Shown here piece after piece: positions 41,245 through 50,912 of a stretch of 64,000 nucleotides of DNA; positions within the stretch are counted from its first letter, which is position 1; every line of letters starts with the position of its first letter. The stretch is taken from assembly GCA_034422455.1 (NCBI GenBank), contig DAOUJQ010000023.1:186001-250000 (forward strand), given 5' to 3'. The translations under genes were made by a program, and so were the position numbers. The notes under the pieces are model-generated. The model was not told the origin of the DNA. It did not search any database and saw only the letters and a list, made by a program, of their open reading frames with translations. This DNA comes from UBA1127 sp034422455 (GTDB lineage Bacteria > Chloroflexota > Dehalococcoidia > Lucifugimonadales > UBA1127).

Positions 41245-43206
41245 ATGAGCCCGAAACTCCTTCGGAATAGCGTCATCTACGTCATTATCACCATTGCGGT
41301 GATTGCGATGTTCATGGCGGTCTTCACGCCCAATGCGCGCTCCGAGGAGCTGCCCATCAGCCAGGTCGTGCAGATGGCCAAAGATGGTGACATCAGCAGC
41401 ATTGAGATCAGCGGTGACGACCTGTTCGTCACCGGCATAGGCGGACGGACGTACACCTCCCGCAAGGAAGCCGACTCCAGCCTCGTCGAGACCCTGGAGG
41501 CGGCCGGCGTCAACATCGCCGAGACGGGGCTCGAGATCAACATCAAGGGCAGAAGCGGGCTTGGAAGCTTCTTCGGCGTCCTGCTCAACTTCCTGCCGCT
41601 CATTTTCTTCGGCGGACTGCTGCTCTTCATGATGCGGCAGGCGCAGGGTTCCGGCTCCCAGACCATGAACTTTGGTCGCAGCCGTGCCCGGGTGGTCATG
41701 GCCAACCGTCCCACCGTCTCCTTCTCCGACGTGGCGGGCGAGGAAGAGGCCAAGGAGGAGCTCGCGGAAGTTGTGCAGTTCCTCAAGTTCCCGGAGCGGT
41801 TCACGTCGCTGGGCGCGCACGTGCCCCGGGGCGTACTGCTGGCAGGCCCGCCCGGCACCGGCAAGACGCTCCTGGCCCGCGCCGTCGCCGGCGAGGCTGA
41901 GGTGCCCTTTTTCTCCATTAGCGGTTCCGAGTTCGTGGAGATGTTTGTCGGCGTGGGCGCGTCCCGCGTGCGCGACCTCTTCGACCAGGCCAAGCGCAAC
42001 GCACCGTGCATCATCTTCGTCGACGAGATCGACGCCGTCGGACGGCACCGTGGCGCGGGCCTGGGCGGCGGCCACGATGAGCGCGAGCAGACCCTCAACC
42101 AGATACTTGTCGAGATGGACGGCTTTGACACCGGCACCAACGTCATCGTCATCGCCGCCACCAACCGCCCGGACATCCTGGACCCGGCGCTGCTCCGGCC
42201 GGGTCGGTTCGACCGCCGCGTGGTGCTGGACCTCCCCGATGTCGTGGGCCGTGAGGCAATCCTGAACGTCCACTCCAAGGGCAAGCCGTTGGAGCAGGAC
42301 GCCAACCTTGGTGTGATTGCGCGTCAGACCCCGGGATTCAGCGGCGCCGACCTGGCCAACCTGGTGAACGAGGCAGCCATCCTTGCGGCTCGCATCGGCA
42401 AGAAGTCCATCGGCACCCACGAGTTCGCTGAGTCCATCGACCGCCTCGTCGCCGGTCCTGAGCGAAAGAGCCGTGTCTTCTCCAACCACGAGAAGGAGGT
42501 CACCGCCTACCACGAGGCTGGTCACGCGCTCGTCGCCAAAATGCTCGCCAACGCGGACCCGGTGCAGAAGATATCCATCGTCGCCCGCGGCGGCATGGGC
42601 GGCTACACCCGGCTGCTGCCTGAGGAGGACCGCCACCTGTGGAGCAAGGCGCAGTTCAAGGACATGCTGGCCGTCTCCATGGGTGGCCGCGTGGCCGAGG
42701 AGATCATCTTCGTCGACGTCACCACCGGCGCCAGCAATGACCTGGCGACCGCCACCAACATCGCCCGCCAGATGGTCACCCGGTACGGCATGAGTGAGAA
42801 GCTGGGGCCGCGCACCTTCGGCAAGCGCGAGGAGTTGATCTTCCTTGGCCGCGAGATATCTGAGCAGCGCGACTACAGTGACCGCATCGCCGAGGATATC
42901 GACACCGAGGTGCATCAGCTGGTGGACGAGGCGTACACGCTGGCCCGGAACACCTTGATCGGGAACAGCGACAAGCTCCACCAGATTGCCCAGTACCTCA
43001 TCGAGCACGAGACCGTGGAGGGCGAGGAACTGGAGGAGCTGTTCAGTTCCACGGCGCCCAAGGCCGACAGGCAGATCCCGGCCGTCGCCCCCGGCGCGAC
43101 CGCTGTGGCAGACCCCGTGGAGGAGAAGCCCGTCGCCAAGTCCAAGCAGCGCACGCCACGGGGCCGTTCCTCCGGGCCGAACACCGCACCTGCTCCGGCG
43201 TCTTAG
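41245..43206 (+). CDS. ftsH: ATP-dependent zinc metalloprotease FtsH
   Basis: 653 residues, membrane-anchored AAA+ protease that degrades misfolded membrane and regulatory proteins. Two membrane segments (about residues 11-28 and 112-133) flank a short external domain. Walker A GPPGTGKT, Walker B IIFVDEIDAVG, the second region of homology, and the zinc motif HEAGH at 423-427 are all present. GGAGG precedes the ATG. A terminator hairpin follows the stop. Confidence 0.98.
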   Translation: MSPKLLRNSVIYVIITIAVIAMFMAVFTPNARSEELPISQVVQMAKDGDISSIEISGDDLFVTGIGGRTYTSRKEADSSLVETLEAAGVNIAETGLEINIKGRSGLGSFFGVLLNFLPLIFFGGLLLFMMRQAQGSGSQTMNFGRSRARVVMANRPTVSFSDVAGEEEAKEELAEVVQFLKFPERFTSLGAHVPRGVLLAGPPGTGKTLLARAVAGEAEVPFFSISGSEFVEMFVGVGASRVRDLFDQAKRNAPCIIFVDEIDAVGRHRGAGLGGGHDEREQTLNQILVEMDGFDTGTNVIVIAATNRPDILDPALLRPGRFDRRVVLDLPDVVGREAILNVHSKGKPLEQDANLGVIARQTPGFSGADLANLVNEAAILAARIGKKSIGTHEFAESIDRLVAGPERKSRVFSNHEKEVTAYHEAGHALVAKMLANADPVQKISIVARGGMGGYTRLLPEEDRHLWSKAQFKDMLAVSMGGRVAEEIIFVDVTTGASNDLATATNIARQMVTRYGMSEKLGPRTFGKREELIFLGREISEQRDYSDRIAEDIDTEVHQLVDEAYTLARNTLIGNSDKLHQIAQYLIEHETVEGEELEELFSSTAPKADRQIPAVAPGATAVADPVEEKPVAKSKQRTPRGRSSGPNTAPAPAS

Positions 43207-43217
43207 CGGACTTTAGT

Positions 43218-43246
43218 GAAGGAGGGCGTGTCGAGCGCCCTCCTTC
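43218..43246 (+). terminator. Hairpin after ftsH
   Basis: Perfect 11-bp stem GAAGGAGGGCG / CGCCCTCCTTC with a 7-nt loop, starting 11 nt after the stop. There is no T-tract. Confidence 0.55.
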
Positions 43247-43285
43247 CATGTGACCAGAAGCATAGCTCGTTACCTTGGGGGTCAG

Positions 43286-44278
43286 ATGCCCGCACAGCCC
43301 ACCGTCCACACCTTCGCGTCCTTGGAACAGTCCTGGGACCCCCTCGTGCCCGATTGCGACGTCAAGGCATTTTTCCTTTCGCACCGCTGGCAGCGCATCT
43401 GGTGGGAGAGCTTTGGTGAGGGCCGGGAGCTGCTCCTTTTGGCATTCGAGCAGGACGGCGAGACCATCGGCATTGCGCCCCTCCAGCGGCAGGGCGACAC
43501 TATCGCCTTCCTAGGCGATACGGACCTCTTCGACTTCCACGACTTCATCATCCCCCAAGGCTACGAGCCGGACTTCTACCGCCACCTGCGCGACTACCTG
43601 CTCTCCCTCGATTGGCGGCGGCTCTACTTCCCCTCGCTTTCCCAGTCCTCGCCCACCCTGCGCCACCTGCCGCGCTTTGCCGAGCAGCAGGGCTGGTCGT
43701 GTACGGTCGAGCAGGAGGATGTCTCCCCAACCCTGGAGCTCCCGGAGGACTGGGAAGGATACCTGTCCGGCCTGCGCAAGAAGGACCGGCATGAGCTCCG
43801 CCGCAAGTTCCGCCGGCTCGAGGCCGCCGACGGCATCACGTACCAGTGCTACACGGCGGCCGCTGACGTCGAGGCGCGTCTAGACGACCTGTTCGCGCTC
43901 ATGCGAATGGGACGCGAGGAAAAGCACCGCTTCCTGACGCCCGAGCGTGAGACCTTCTTCCGGGAGATGGCGGTCGCGCTGGCGGGTGTGAACGTCGCGA
44001 GGCTCTGGTTCATGGAGAAGGACGGCGCACCCATCTCGTCTGCTCTCTGCTTCGACTACTGCGGCCGGCGGCTGCTGTACAACAGCGGGTTCAACCCCGC
44101 GTTCGCCGACTTGAGCGTCGGCCTGCTGCTCAAGGCAATGTGCATTCGAGACGCCATCGAGCGTGGCCTGGACTCCTTTGAGTTCCTCCGCGGTGACGAG
44201 CACTACAAGTACCACCTGGGCGGTGTGGACCAGGCGGTGTACCGGATGACCGTCGAGAGGGACGGCGGACCCGGGTAA
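43286..44278 (+). CDS. FemAB/BioF2-like GNAT acyltransferase
   Basis: 330 residues with the GNAT-fold tail typical of the FemAB/CelD (BioF2-like) group: LRKKDRHELRRKFRRLEA, SSALCFDYCGRRLLYNSGF and FLRGDEHYKYHLGG. Such enzymes transfer acyl or aminoacyl groups in envelope or polysaccharide synthesis. ATG 43286 is preferred over an upstream GTG at 43250 that abuts the terminator. It is followed 22 bp later by a glycosyltransferase. Confidence 0.82.
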   Translation: MPAQPTVHTFASLEQSWDPLVPDCDVKAFFLSHRWQRIWWESFGEGRELLLLAFEQDGETIGIAPLQRQGDTIAFLGDTDLFDFHDFIIPQGYEPDFYRHLRDYLLSLDWRRLYFPSLSQSSPTLRHLPRFAEQQGWSCTVEQEDVSPTLELPEDWEGYLSGLRKKDRHELRRKFRRLEAADGITYQCYTAAADVEARLDDLFALMRMGREEKHRFLTPERETFFREMAVALAGVNVARLWFMEKDGAPISSALCFDYCGRRLLYNSGFNPAFADLSVGLLLKAMCIRDAIERGLDSFEFLRGDEHYKYHLGGVDQAVYRMTVERDGGPG

Positions 44279-44300
44279 TCGGACTGGGGGCAATCTGCCC

Positions 44301-45509
44301 ATGCGCATCGCCATGCTCTGTTACCACTCGTGCCCGTTAGCCCGGTTGGGCGGGCCCCAGGCCGGCGGGATGAGCGTGTACGTGCGCAACCTCTCACTGG
44401 CGCTGGCCCGAAACGGCGTACAGGTTGACATCTTCACCCGCGCTCACGACCCGGACGACCATCCGGTCAGTCGCCTGAGCGAGGACGTAAGGCTCGTGCA
44501 CGTAGAGGCGGGGCCTGTGGATGTCGGCGGCGGCAGTCTGGCCCTGTTTTTACAGGAGTTTGTGGAGGGCGTTGGCTCCTTCGTGGAGGCGGAGGGCATC
44601 GCCTACGACGTAGTGCACAGTCACTACTGGCTCTCCGGGCTCACGGGCTTGGATCTGGCCCGGCGTTGGGACGCGCGGCATGCGGTTACGTTCCACACCC
44701 TGGCGGAGGTCAAGCGGATGGCCCTCGCCGACGCGGAGGAGCCGGAAGAGCGCGCAGCGGCCGAGCGGTGCATCGTGGCGGAGACCAACGCCATCGTCGT
44801 GTCCGACGCCCATGAGCGCGAGCTCTTGGCGCAACACTACGGTGCGGCGCGGAGCTCGGTCACGGTGCTGCCCATTGGCGTGGACGTCGAGACGTTCCGG
44901 CCGCGGGATAAGGCGGAGGCACGGCGCAGGCTGGGCCTGCACGGGCGGCACGTCCTCCTGTGCGTGGGCCGGTTCGACCCGCTGAAGCGGTACGACCTCG
45001 CGCTGTCCGCGGCGGCGCTCCTGCGGGAGCGGGAGCGAGTGGAGGTGGTGCTGGTGGGCGGCGACTTGGAGAGGGACCCGGAAGCGATGAGGCTCATGGC
45101 TTTGGCGGAGTCTCTGGGCCTGGAGGCCAACGTCCGCTTCGCCGGGACCGTGCCGCACGACGAGCTGTCCTGGCACTACAGTGCGGCGGACGTGCTGGTT
45201 GCGCCCTCACACTACGAGAGCTACGGACTGGTAGCCCTGGAAGCGATGGCGTGCGGCACGCCCGTCGTGGCTGCCCGGGTGGGCGGACTGGCGTCGCTGG
45301 TGCAGGACGGTGAAACGGGCTATCTTGTGCCGCAGCACGCCCCCGAAAGCTACGCCGACCGGATAGATGTCTTGCTGGAGAATGATAGCCTGCGTGAAGC
45401 CATGGGCCGCGCGGGCCGCCGAAAGGCTGAGTCGCTTGCTTGGGACGTCGTGGGGCAGCGCTTCGCGGACTTCTACACGAGCTTGACGGCGATGGAGACC
45501 ACGCCATGA
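44301..45509 (+). CDS. GT4-family glycosyltransferase (MshA-like)
   Basis: 402 residues, GT-B fold. N-terminal HSCPLARLGGPQAGGMSVYV, then DIFTRAHDP, HSHYWLSGLTG and FHTLAEVKRMAL are the pattern I recall from MshA (N-acetylglucosaminyl-inositol-phosphate synthase) and sucrose-phosphate synthase-like enzymes. The C-terminal E-x7-E motif is in PSHYESYGLVALEAMACGTP. Its stop overlaps the next gene by 4 bp. MshA function is inference, supported by nearby MshB- and MshD-like genes. Confidence 0.88.
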   Translation: MRIAMLCYHSCPLARLGGPQAGGMSVYVRNLSLALARNGVQVDIFTRAHDPDDHPVSRLSEDVRLVHVEAGPVDVGGGSLALFLQEFVEGVGSFVEAEGIAYDVVHSHYWLSGLTGLDLARRWDARHAVTFHTLAEVKRMALADAEEPEERAAAERCIVAETNAIVVSDAHERELLAQHYGAARSSVTVLPIGVDVETFRPRDKAEARRRLGLHGRHVLLCVGRFDPLKRYDLALSAAALLRERERVEVVLVGGDLERDPEAMRLMALAESLGLEANVRFAGTVPHDELSWHYSAADVLVAPSHYESYGLVALEAMACGTPVVAARVGGLASLVQDGETGYLVPQHAPESYADRIDVLLENDSLREAMGRAGRRKAESLAWDVVGQRFADFYTSLTAMETTP

Positions 45510-46282
45510 CGACGGACGACATGAAGGCGCGGCTGTCCAACGCCTTGGCCAGGATGACCTTGCTGCGTGGGCACGTGAGGGGTCACCTGGTGACGGGCCT
45601 CGTGCTGGTCATCCCGCTTGTAGTCACCATCCTCATCCTGCGCTTCATGTGGGAGTTTCTGTACACCTTCCTGCTCCCGCTGTTTGAATTCATCGAGGGA
45701 CAGTTTCCGTCATTCCCCGGAATCTACGTCCAGATCATCATCATCAGCATCATCCTCGGCTTCCTCTATGGGCTGGGGTGGGGGGCAAGGACCGTCGTCG
45801 GTGCGCAGGTCGTCCGCTTCTGGCACGCCGCAATCGAGAGCATCCCCTTCGTCCGGGGCTTCTACCGGGTGGCGCGGCAGCTCGTGGACATGTTCTCCTC
45901 GGACAACCCCCTTGCCGGCAAGCCCGTCGTCGTGTTGGAGTACCCTCGCCTCGGCACCCTGGCCCTCGGCATGATCACGAGCCGCTTCTTCCTGGATGAC
46001 GGCGAAGAGTATCTGACCGTTTACGTCCCCACCATCCCGATCCCCACGTCCGGTTACATGGCCATCGTGAAGGAAGACCAAGTTACGCAGACCGACATCT
46101 CCTTCGACGAAGCAATGCGCATCATCCTCTCTGGAGGCGCGCTGTCCGAGGAGATTACCCTGCGCCACTTCAGGCGCAGGCAGCGCCGCGAGCGTGCTCG
46201 CCGGCAGCGCGAGGAGCGGTCAATCGACCGTGATGGGCATGCTGCGCATGTCCCCGAGCCGGAGGAGGCCGCTGCCGACTAG
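45506..46282 (+). CDS. DUF502 membrane protein
   Basis: 258 residues. Two strong membrane segments near residues 26-50 and 72-92, then the DUF502 core (IPFVRGFYRVARQLVDMF; VVVLEYPRLGTLALGMIT; VYVPTIPIPTSGYMAIV). The C-terminus is a highly charged Arg/Glu tail. Function of DUF502 is unknown. The ATG overlaps the glycosyltransferase stop by 4 bp, so it is co-translated. Its stop overlaps the convergent acetyltransferase stop. Confidence 0.92.
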   Translation: MTTDDMKARLSNALARMTLLRGHVRGHLVTGLVLVIPLVVTILILRFMWEFLYTFLLPLFEFIEGQFPSFPGIYVQIIIISIILGFLYGLGWGARTVVGAQVVRFWHAAIESIPFVRGFYRVARQLVDMFSSDNPLAGKPVVVLEYPRLGTLALGMITSRFFLDDGEEYLTVYVPTIPIPTSGYMAIVKEDQVTQTDISFDEAMRIILSGGALSEEITLRHFRRRQRRERARRQREERSIDRDGHAAHVPEPEEAAAD

Positions 46283-47205
46283 CCCGCAGTCAGGCCGGCC
46301 TCGAACCACAGCCTGCCGTTGACCCGCTGGTACCCCACTGACTCGTAGAGTTGCTTGGCTGCGTCGTTCCCGGCGTCCACCGTGAGCTCGATGGTCCAAG
46401 CGCCGCGGTCCAGCAGCAGCCTCATGCCCGCCAACAGCGCAGCACGCCCCAGGCCGAGGCCCTGGTAGCGAGGGTGCGCGCCCAGCATGAAGACGCTCCC
46501 CGCGGATTCCGGCGGGTTGCCTACGATCTGTGTAATGCAGTACGCGGCCACGGTCTCGCCGTCCATGAGGAGTGCGACTCCCTCTGGGGTCGTGCGGCTC
46601 ATCTGCACGGCGTAGGCGATCTGCTCCACGGAGTTGGGCGAAAACCCCCACTGCCCGCCAAACGCCGCGTTCTGCGCCTCGGTCAGCGAGACCTCGTCAC
46701 CCGCGATGAAGCGCCGCTCGACGATGCCCGCCGGCAGGTCGAGCTCAGGCAGGGACTCGCCGGACCAACGCAGGATGTCGTGACGCCGGACGACGTGGAA
46801 GCCGAGTCTCTCCAGCGCCGCTGACTGCCCGGCATCGCTTTCTTGCGCAGGCGCGCGGGCCATCAGGGCCCCCTTCAAGCGTCCCTGCTCCTTCGCCCAG
46901 CCGATCAACCGCTCGCCAATGCCCATGTTCTGGTGCGACCGCAGAACGCCGCCCTCCAGCACGACGTTGTCGATGGGAAGCTCCCAGTTGAGGAGCGTGT
47001 AGCCGACCATTGCCCCGTCCAGTGAGGCCACGAGACAGTCGTCTTCGGCGTTCATCCCGGGCACCCGGAGCCGCTCTGCCATATAGGATGCGTCGACTTC
47101 TCCGGGTGTGCCCGCCAGCCCCATCACGCCGTTGACCAGGGTCACGAAATCGGCCAGTTGGTCCCAGGAAAAGGAGTGAAAGAACGGGGGCTGCGCATTT
47201 GTCAT
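46279..47205 (-). CDS. Tandem GNAT acetyltransferase (MshD-like)
   Basis: 308 residues forming two GNAT domains: the first around SHQNMGIGERLIGWAKEQGR, the second with the acetyl-CoA motif HPRYQGLGLGRAALLAGM and ELTVDAGNDAAKQLYESVGY. The two-domain layout and length match mycothiol synthase MshD, but tandem GNATs with other roles exist. It converges on the DUF502 gene with overlapping stop codons. Confidence 0.85.
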   Translation of the reverse strand: MTNAQPPFFHSFSWDQLADFVTLVNGVMGLAGTPGEVDASYMAERLRVPGMNAEDDCLVASLDGAMVGYTLLNWELPIDNVVLEGGVLRSHQNMGIGERLIGWAKEQGRLKGALMARAPAQESDAGQSAALERLGFHVVRRHDILRWSGESLPELDLPAGIVERRFIAGDEVSLTEAQNAAFGGQWGFSPNSVEQIAYAVQMSRTTPEGVALLMDGETVAAYCITQIVGNPPESAGSVFMLGAHPRYQGLGLGRAALLAGMRLLLDRGAWTIELTVDAGNDAAKQLYESVGYQRVNGRLWFEAGLTAG

Positions 47206-47382
47206 AAAGTGGGGCCGCGCCTTGACAAGGATAGCTCATTGTAGCAGAGTGACAGATACGCTGCCGTTGCCTTGGCCAGGAACTCGGCAACATCGGACTC
47301 CCTCCGGAGAGCCGCGCCACAGCGCCAACCATGAACCACCGCTGGGCATCGTGCGCCCAGGCAAACGAGGAGGAACGCATCA

Positions 47383-48081
47383 ATGGAGCCATTGGAGACT
47401 CCGGAACGCGCCCTGGTCTTCACACCCCACCCCGACGACGCCGAGGGCGGTTGCGGCGGCACCGTGGTCAAGTGGGTCAATGAGGGCGCCGAGGTGTTCC
47501 TGGTCCTGGCGACCGACGGGCGCGCCGGCACCAGCGACCCGAACGTCACCATGGAAGACCTGGTCGTCACCCGCGAGCGCGAGCAGGCGGAAGCGGCGGC
47601 GGTCATGGGCATCAAGGAGGTCGTCAACCTGCGCAACCCGGACGGCGGGCTCGAGGACACCCGCGAGTTTCGCGGCCAGCTGGTGGAGGCCATCCGCCGC
47701 TTCAAGCCCGACGTGGTGCTCACCACGGAGCCGTACCACCGGCTGCAGCACGCCCACCGGGACCACCGCATGATCGGCGTCGTGGCGCAGGACGCCTGCT
47801 TCCCCTACGCCCGGGACATCCACCACTTCCCGGAGCACCGCGCCGCCGGCCTGGAACCGCACAAGGTGGGCGCCATCCTCTTCTGGGGCTCCGAGGACCC
47901 GGACGTCTTCTGCGATGTCACGGACACCGTGGACAAGAAGATCGAGGCGCTGGCAAAGCACGCCAGCCAGTTTGCCGGCCGCAACCCCGGCGACTTCTCC
48001 CGCGCCCGCGTCCGCGCGAACGGCGAGCGCGTCGGCGTCGAGTACGCCGAGATCTTCCGCCGCGTCACTTTCCGCCGCTAA
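47383..48081 (+). CDS. PIG-L/LmbE-family deacetylase (MshB-like)
   Basis: 232 residues. The zinc motif FTPHPDDAEGGCGG and the downstream HAHRDHRMIG supply the His/Asp/Asp and His ligands of LmbE-type N-acetylglucosamine deacetylases. MshB in mycothiol synthesis and BshB in bacillithiol synthesis belong here. The start follows a short gap from the divergent tandem-GNAT gene. Substrate not determinable from sequence. Confidence 0.92.
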   Translation: MEPLETPERALVFTPHPDDAEGGCGGTVVKWVNEGAEVFLVLATDGRAGTSDPNVTMEDLVVTREREQAEAAAVMGIKEVVNLRNPDGGLEDTREFRGQLVEAIRRFKPDVVLTTEPYHRLQHAHRDHRMIGVVAQDACFPYARDIHHFPEHRAAGLEPHKVGAILFWGSEDPDVFCDVTDTVDKKIEALAKHASQFAGRNPGDFSRARVRANGERVGVEYAEIFRRVTFRR

Positions 48082-48490
48082 CTCACCCACCTGTTGCCCT
48101 TCGGCAAGCTCCTTCGTGAGGCCCAGGCCGGGGTCAAGGCGATGCAACAAACCGATTGTTAGCAATTGTTTCGTCGTCCTCGTATCTGGCGAAGAATTGA
48201 TTATTTTTTCGTTTTGTAGCTAATTTGGCACATTTCAGCTACAGAACGAATTTTTCACCCGTGAGGAACAATTCCCGCTCTCCTGTGCGCCGAAACGCCT
48301 CCGTCCCTCCACTCGGGCTATGCCGTCAACGAAAATGTTGGTCCGGCTGACGGGATGGAGACCATCGAGGTTCCGGTTGTGGCGCAGGACTGCGACTCCC
48401 ATGAGGGGACGGTAGCGGAGGTCTCAACGTGGGGGCAACGGGGCGGTGTCAGGGTGGTGGCGGGCAGACTACGCAACCGGCGGAGGGCGC
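48082..48490. other. Intergenic region, no gene; contains palindromic element copy 5
   Basis: About 409 bp without a supportable coding sequence. Besides the palindromic element at 48194-48275, I see nothing of note. Confidence 0.6.
48194..48275. repeat. Palindromic element, copy 5 (reverse orientation)
   Basis: Inner arms TTCGTTTTGTAGCT (48208-48221) and AGCTACAGAACGAA (48237-48250) differ at one pair; the reverse-complemented loop holds TGTGCCAA. Read backwards, the flank CGGGTGAAAAA matches copy 4. Confidence 0.8.
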
Positions 48491-49546
48491 CTACAGGGAC
48501 AGGATGACCCGCTCCACCTCATCGGACTCCGCCGAGAGCTCCCGCAGCGGGATGTCCGCAATCTGATTGGCCAGGTCCGGGTCCTTCAGGCCTGTCCCCG
48601 TCAGGATGCAGACCACCACCTTGTCCCTGGGAATGAGACCGTTGTTGACGCTCTTGATTAATCCGGCCACGGAGGCGGCCGACGCCGGCTCGCAGAAGAT
48701 GCCCTCCAGCCGCGCCAGCAGCTTGTAGGCTGCCAGGATCTCCTCGTCCGTCACCGCGTCGATGAGCCCGCCGGACTCGTCGCGGGCCTCCAGCGCCGTC
48801 TGCCAGCTCGCGGGGTTGCCGATGCGGATGGCGCTCGCGATCGTCTCGGGGTCCTCGACGATGGCCCCCCGGACGATGGGCGCCGCCCCCTCCGCCTGGA
48901 AGCCGAACATCTGCGGCGTGTGCGTGGTGCACTCCATCTGGTGGTACTCTTTGAAGCCCTTCCAGTAGGCAGAGATGTTCCCGGCGTTGCCGACGGGGAT
49001 GCACAGGTAGTCCGGCGCGTCGCCCAGGGCGTCGGAGATTTCGAACGCCGCGGTCTTCTGCCCCTCGATCCGGTAGGGGTTGACAGAGTTGACCAGCGCG
49101 ATGGGGTGCCGCTCGGACAGCTCGCGCACGATCGCCAGCGCCCGGTCGAAGCTGCCGTTTATGAGCAGGATGTGCGCCCCGTACGCGATGGCCTGCGCGA
49201 TCTTGCCCCGCGCGACGTTGCCCTTCGGCACGAGCACCACCGTCGAAAGGTTGCAGTGGGCGCCGTAGGCGGCCGCGGAGGCGCTGGTGTTGCCGGTGGA
49301 GGCGCAGATGATGGTCTGGCTCTGGCGTTCCAGGGCGTTTGCCACGGCCATCACCATGCCGCGGTCCTTGAAGGAGCCCGTGGGGTTGCAGCCCTCCAGC
49401 TTGAAGTAGAGGTTCTCCAGCCCAAGCTCTGCCGCCATCCGGTGCGAGCGCACCAATGGGGTACTCCCCTCGCCCAGCGAAATCATCGGCGTGGCGGCTG
49501 TTACGGGAAGGTAGTCGCGGTACGTCTGGAGGACGCCCTGATTCAT
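48491..49546 (-). CDS. thrC: Threonine synthase
   Basis: 351 residues, PLP fold type II. The lysine motif is GCNPTGSFKDRGM, and the phosphate-binding loop is PVGNAGNISAYWKG. O-phosphohomoserine to threonine is the expected reaction, supported by hom directly upstream (59-bp gap) in the same direction. No thrB lies in this stretch. Confidence 0.95.
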   Translation of the reverse strand: MNQGVLQTYRDYLPVTAATPMISLGEGSTPLVRSHRMAAELGLENLYFKLEGCNPTGSFKDRGMVMAVANALERQSQTIICASTGNTSASAAAYGAHCNLSTVVLVPKGNVARGKIAQAIAYGAHILLINGSFDRALAIVRELSERHPIALVNSVNPYRIEGQKTAAFEISDALGDAPDYLCIPVGNAGNISAYWKGFKEYHQMECTTHTPQMFGFQAEGAAPIVRGAIVEDPETIASAIRIGNPASWQTALEARDESGGLIDAVTDEEILAAYKLLARLEGIFCEPASAASVAGLIKSVNNGLIPRDKVVVCILTGTGLKDPDLANQIADIPLRELSAESDEVERVILSL

Positions 49547-49605
49547 CGAATACTCCGTATCTCGGTAGTGACAGGATAACCGCTGGGCGGCCAACTTGGT
49601 AGTGC

Positions 49606-50898
49606 CTAGCCGGCCTCCACGCGCAGCAGGTTGTGCACGGCGGTGAGCACGTTGAGCTGCCTGATGTCCGACAGGGCCGCCTGCATGGCCGCTTCCCTGG
49701 CCGGATGCGTGGTGATGACCAGTTCCGCCGTCCCCGCCTGGTCGTCGGCGTCCTTCTGGATCACGGAGGCCAGGCTGATGGTGTGGTCGCCAAAAACGCG
49801 GGCGATCTGCGCCAGCACGCCCGGCTGGTCCGCCGCGGTGACCCGCAGGTAGTACTGCGTCTCCAGGTCGTGCATCGTGCGAACCGGCAAAGGCTCCGCG
49901 GCCGGTTGCGCCTCCGCTTCGGCCTCCGCCCCCCGGCCGCGCGCGCACGCCAGCAGGTCGCCGATGATGGCGCTGGCCGTGGGCGCCGGCCCCGCGCCCC
50001 TGCCGTGAAAGACCACCGGCCCCACCAGGTCGCCGTGGACTTCCACCGCGTTGAACGGCCCCTCAACCTTGGCCAACATCGTCTCCCGGTGCAGCAGCGC
50101 CGGATGCACCCGGGCCTGCACGGCCCCCTCGATGCGCTGCGCAATGGCAAGGAGCTTGATCTCGTAGCCAAGCTCGTGGGCGTACTGGAAGTCCTCGGCC
50201 TCCAGGGTCGTGATGCCCTCACAGTACACCTGCTCCGGCGAGACAGCCGTGTGGAACGCGAGCGACGCCAGGATGGCGATCTTGTAGACGGCGTCCCGTC
50301 CCTCGATGTCGTTGGCCGGGTCGGGCTCCGCGTATCCCAGCTCCTGGGCCTGCTTGAGCGCCGTGCCGAAGTCGATGCCCTCCTGCGACATCTTGGTCAG
50401 GATGTAGTTGGTGGTGCCGTTGATGATGGCCCGCACGCTACTGATGTCGTTCGCCAGCAGGTCGTCCCGCAGCGGGCCGATGATGGGGATGCCGCCGCCC
50501 ACGCTGGCTTCATAGCGCAGCCGTGCGCCGGAGGAGCGCGCCGCCGCCATGAGCGCGGGCCCGTGTTTTGCGATGACTTCCTTGTTGGCCGTCACCACGC
50601 TCACCCCGCGCGAGAGCAGCCGGGTGAGGTAATCGCGCGCGGGCTCCTCGCCGCCCATCGCCTCGATGACGACGTCGATGCCGTCGTCGTTCTCGATGGA
50701 GGAGAAGTCGCCGGTGAGCACGCCGTCCGGCAGCGCGACGCTGCGGGGCTGGTCCACACTCCGCACCAGCGCCTTGCGGAGTTCGACCGGCCGTCCGAGC
50801 GCCAGCGCAAGCGATGGCTCAAGGAGCCAGGAGGCTACGTGACTGCCGATGACCCCAAGGCCAAGCAGGCCAACGCCAAGGGCGCTCTTCTCGGCCAT
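49606..50898 (-). CDS. hom: Homoserine dehydrogenase
   Basis: 430 residues. N-terminal NAD(P) motif GLLGLGVIGSHVA, catalytic-domain signatures VTANKEVIAKHG and INGTTNYILTKM, then EPDPANDIEGRDA. A C-terminal ACT domain (TAADQPGVLAQIARVFGDH) predicts threonine feedback inhibition. ATG 50898 is chosen because the Rossmann motif begins directly after it. It starts 14 bp after a SurA-like gene, so may be co-transcribed with it. Confidence 0.96.
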   Translation of the reverse strand: MAEKSALGVGLLGLGVIGSHVASWLLEPSLALALGRPVELRKALVRSVDQPRSVALPDGVLTGDFSSIENDDGIDVVIEAMGGEEPARDYLTRLLSRGVSVVTANKEVIAKHGPALMAAARSSGARLRYEASVGGGIPIIGPLRDDLLANDISSVRAIINGTTNYILTKMSQEGIDFGTALKQAQELGYAEPDPANDIEGRDAVYKIAILASLAFHTAVSPEQVYCEGITTLEAEDFQYAHELGYEIKLLAIAQRIEGAVQARVHPALLHRETMLAKVEGPFNAVEVHGDLVGPVVFHGRGAGPAPTASAIIGDLLACARGRGAEAEAEAQPAAEPLPVRTMHDLETQYYLRVTAADQPGVLAQIARVFGDHTISLASVIQKDADDQAGTAELVITTHPAREAAMQAALSDIRQLNVLTAVHNLLRVEAG

Positions 50899-50912
50899 GC
50901 GCACGGCTCCCG

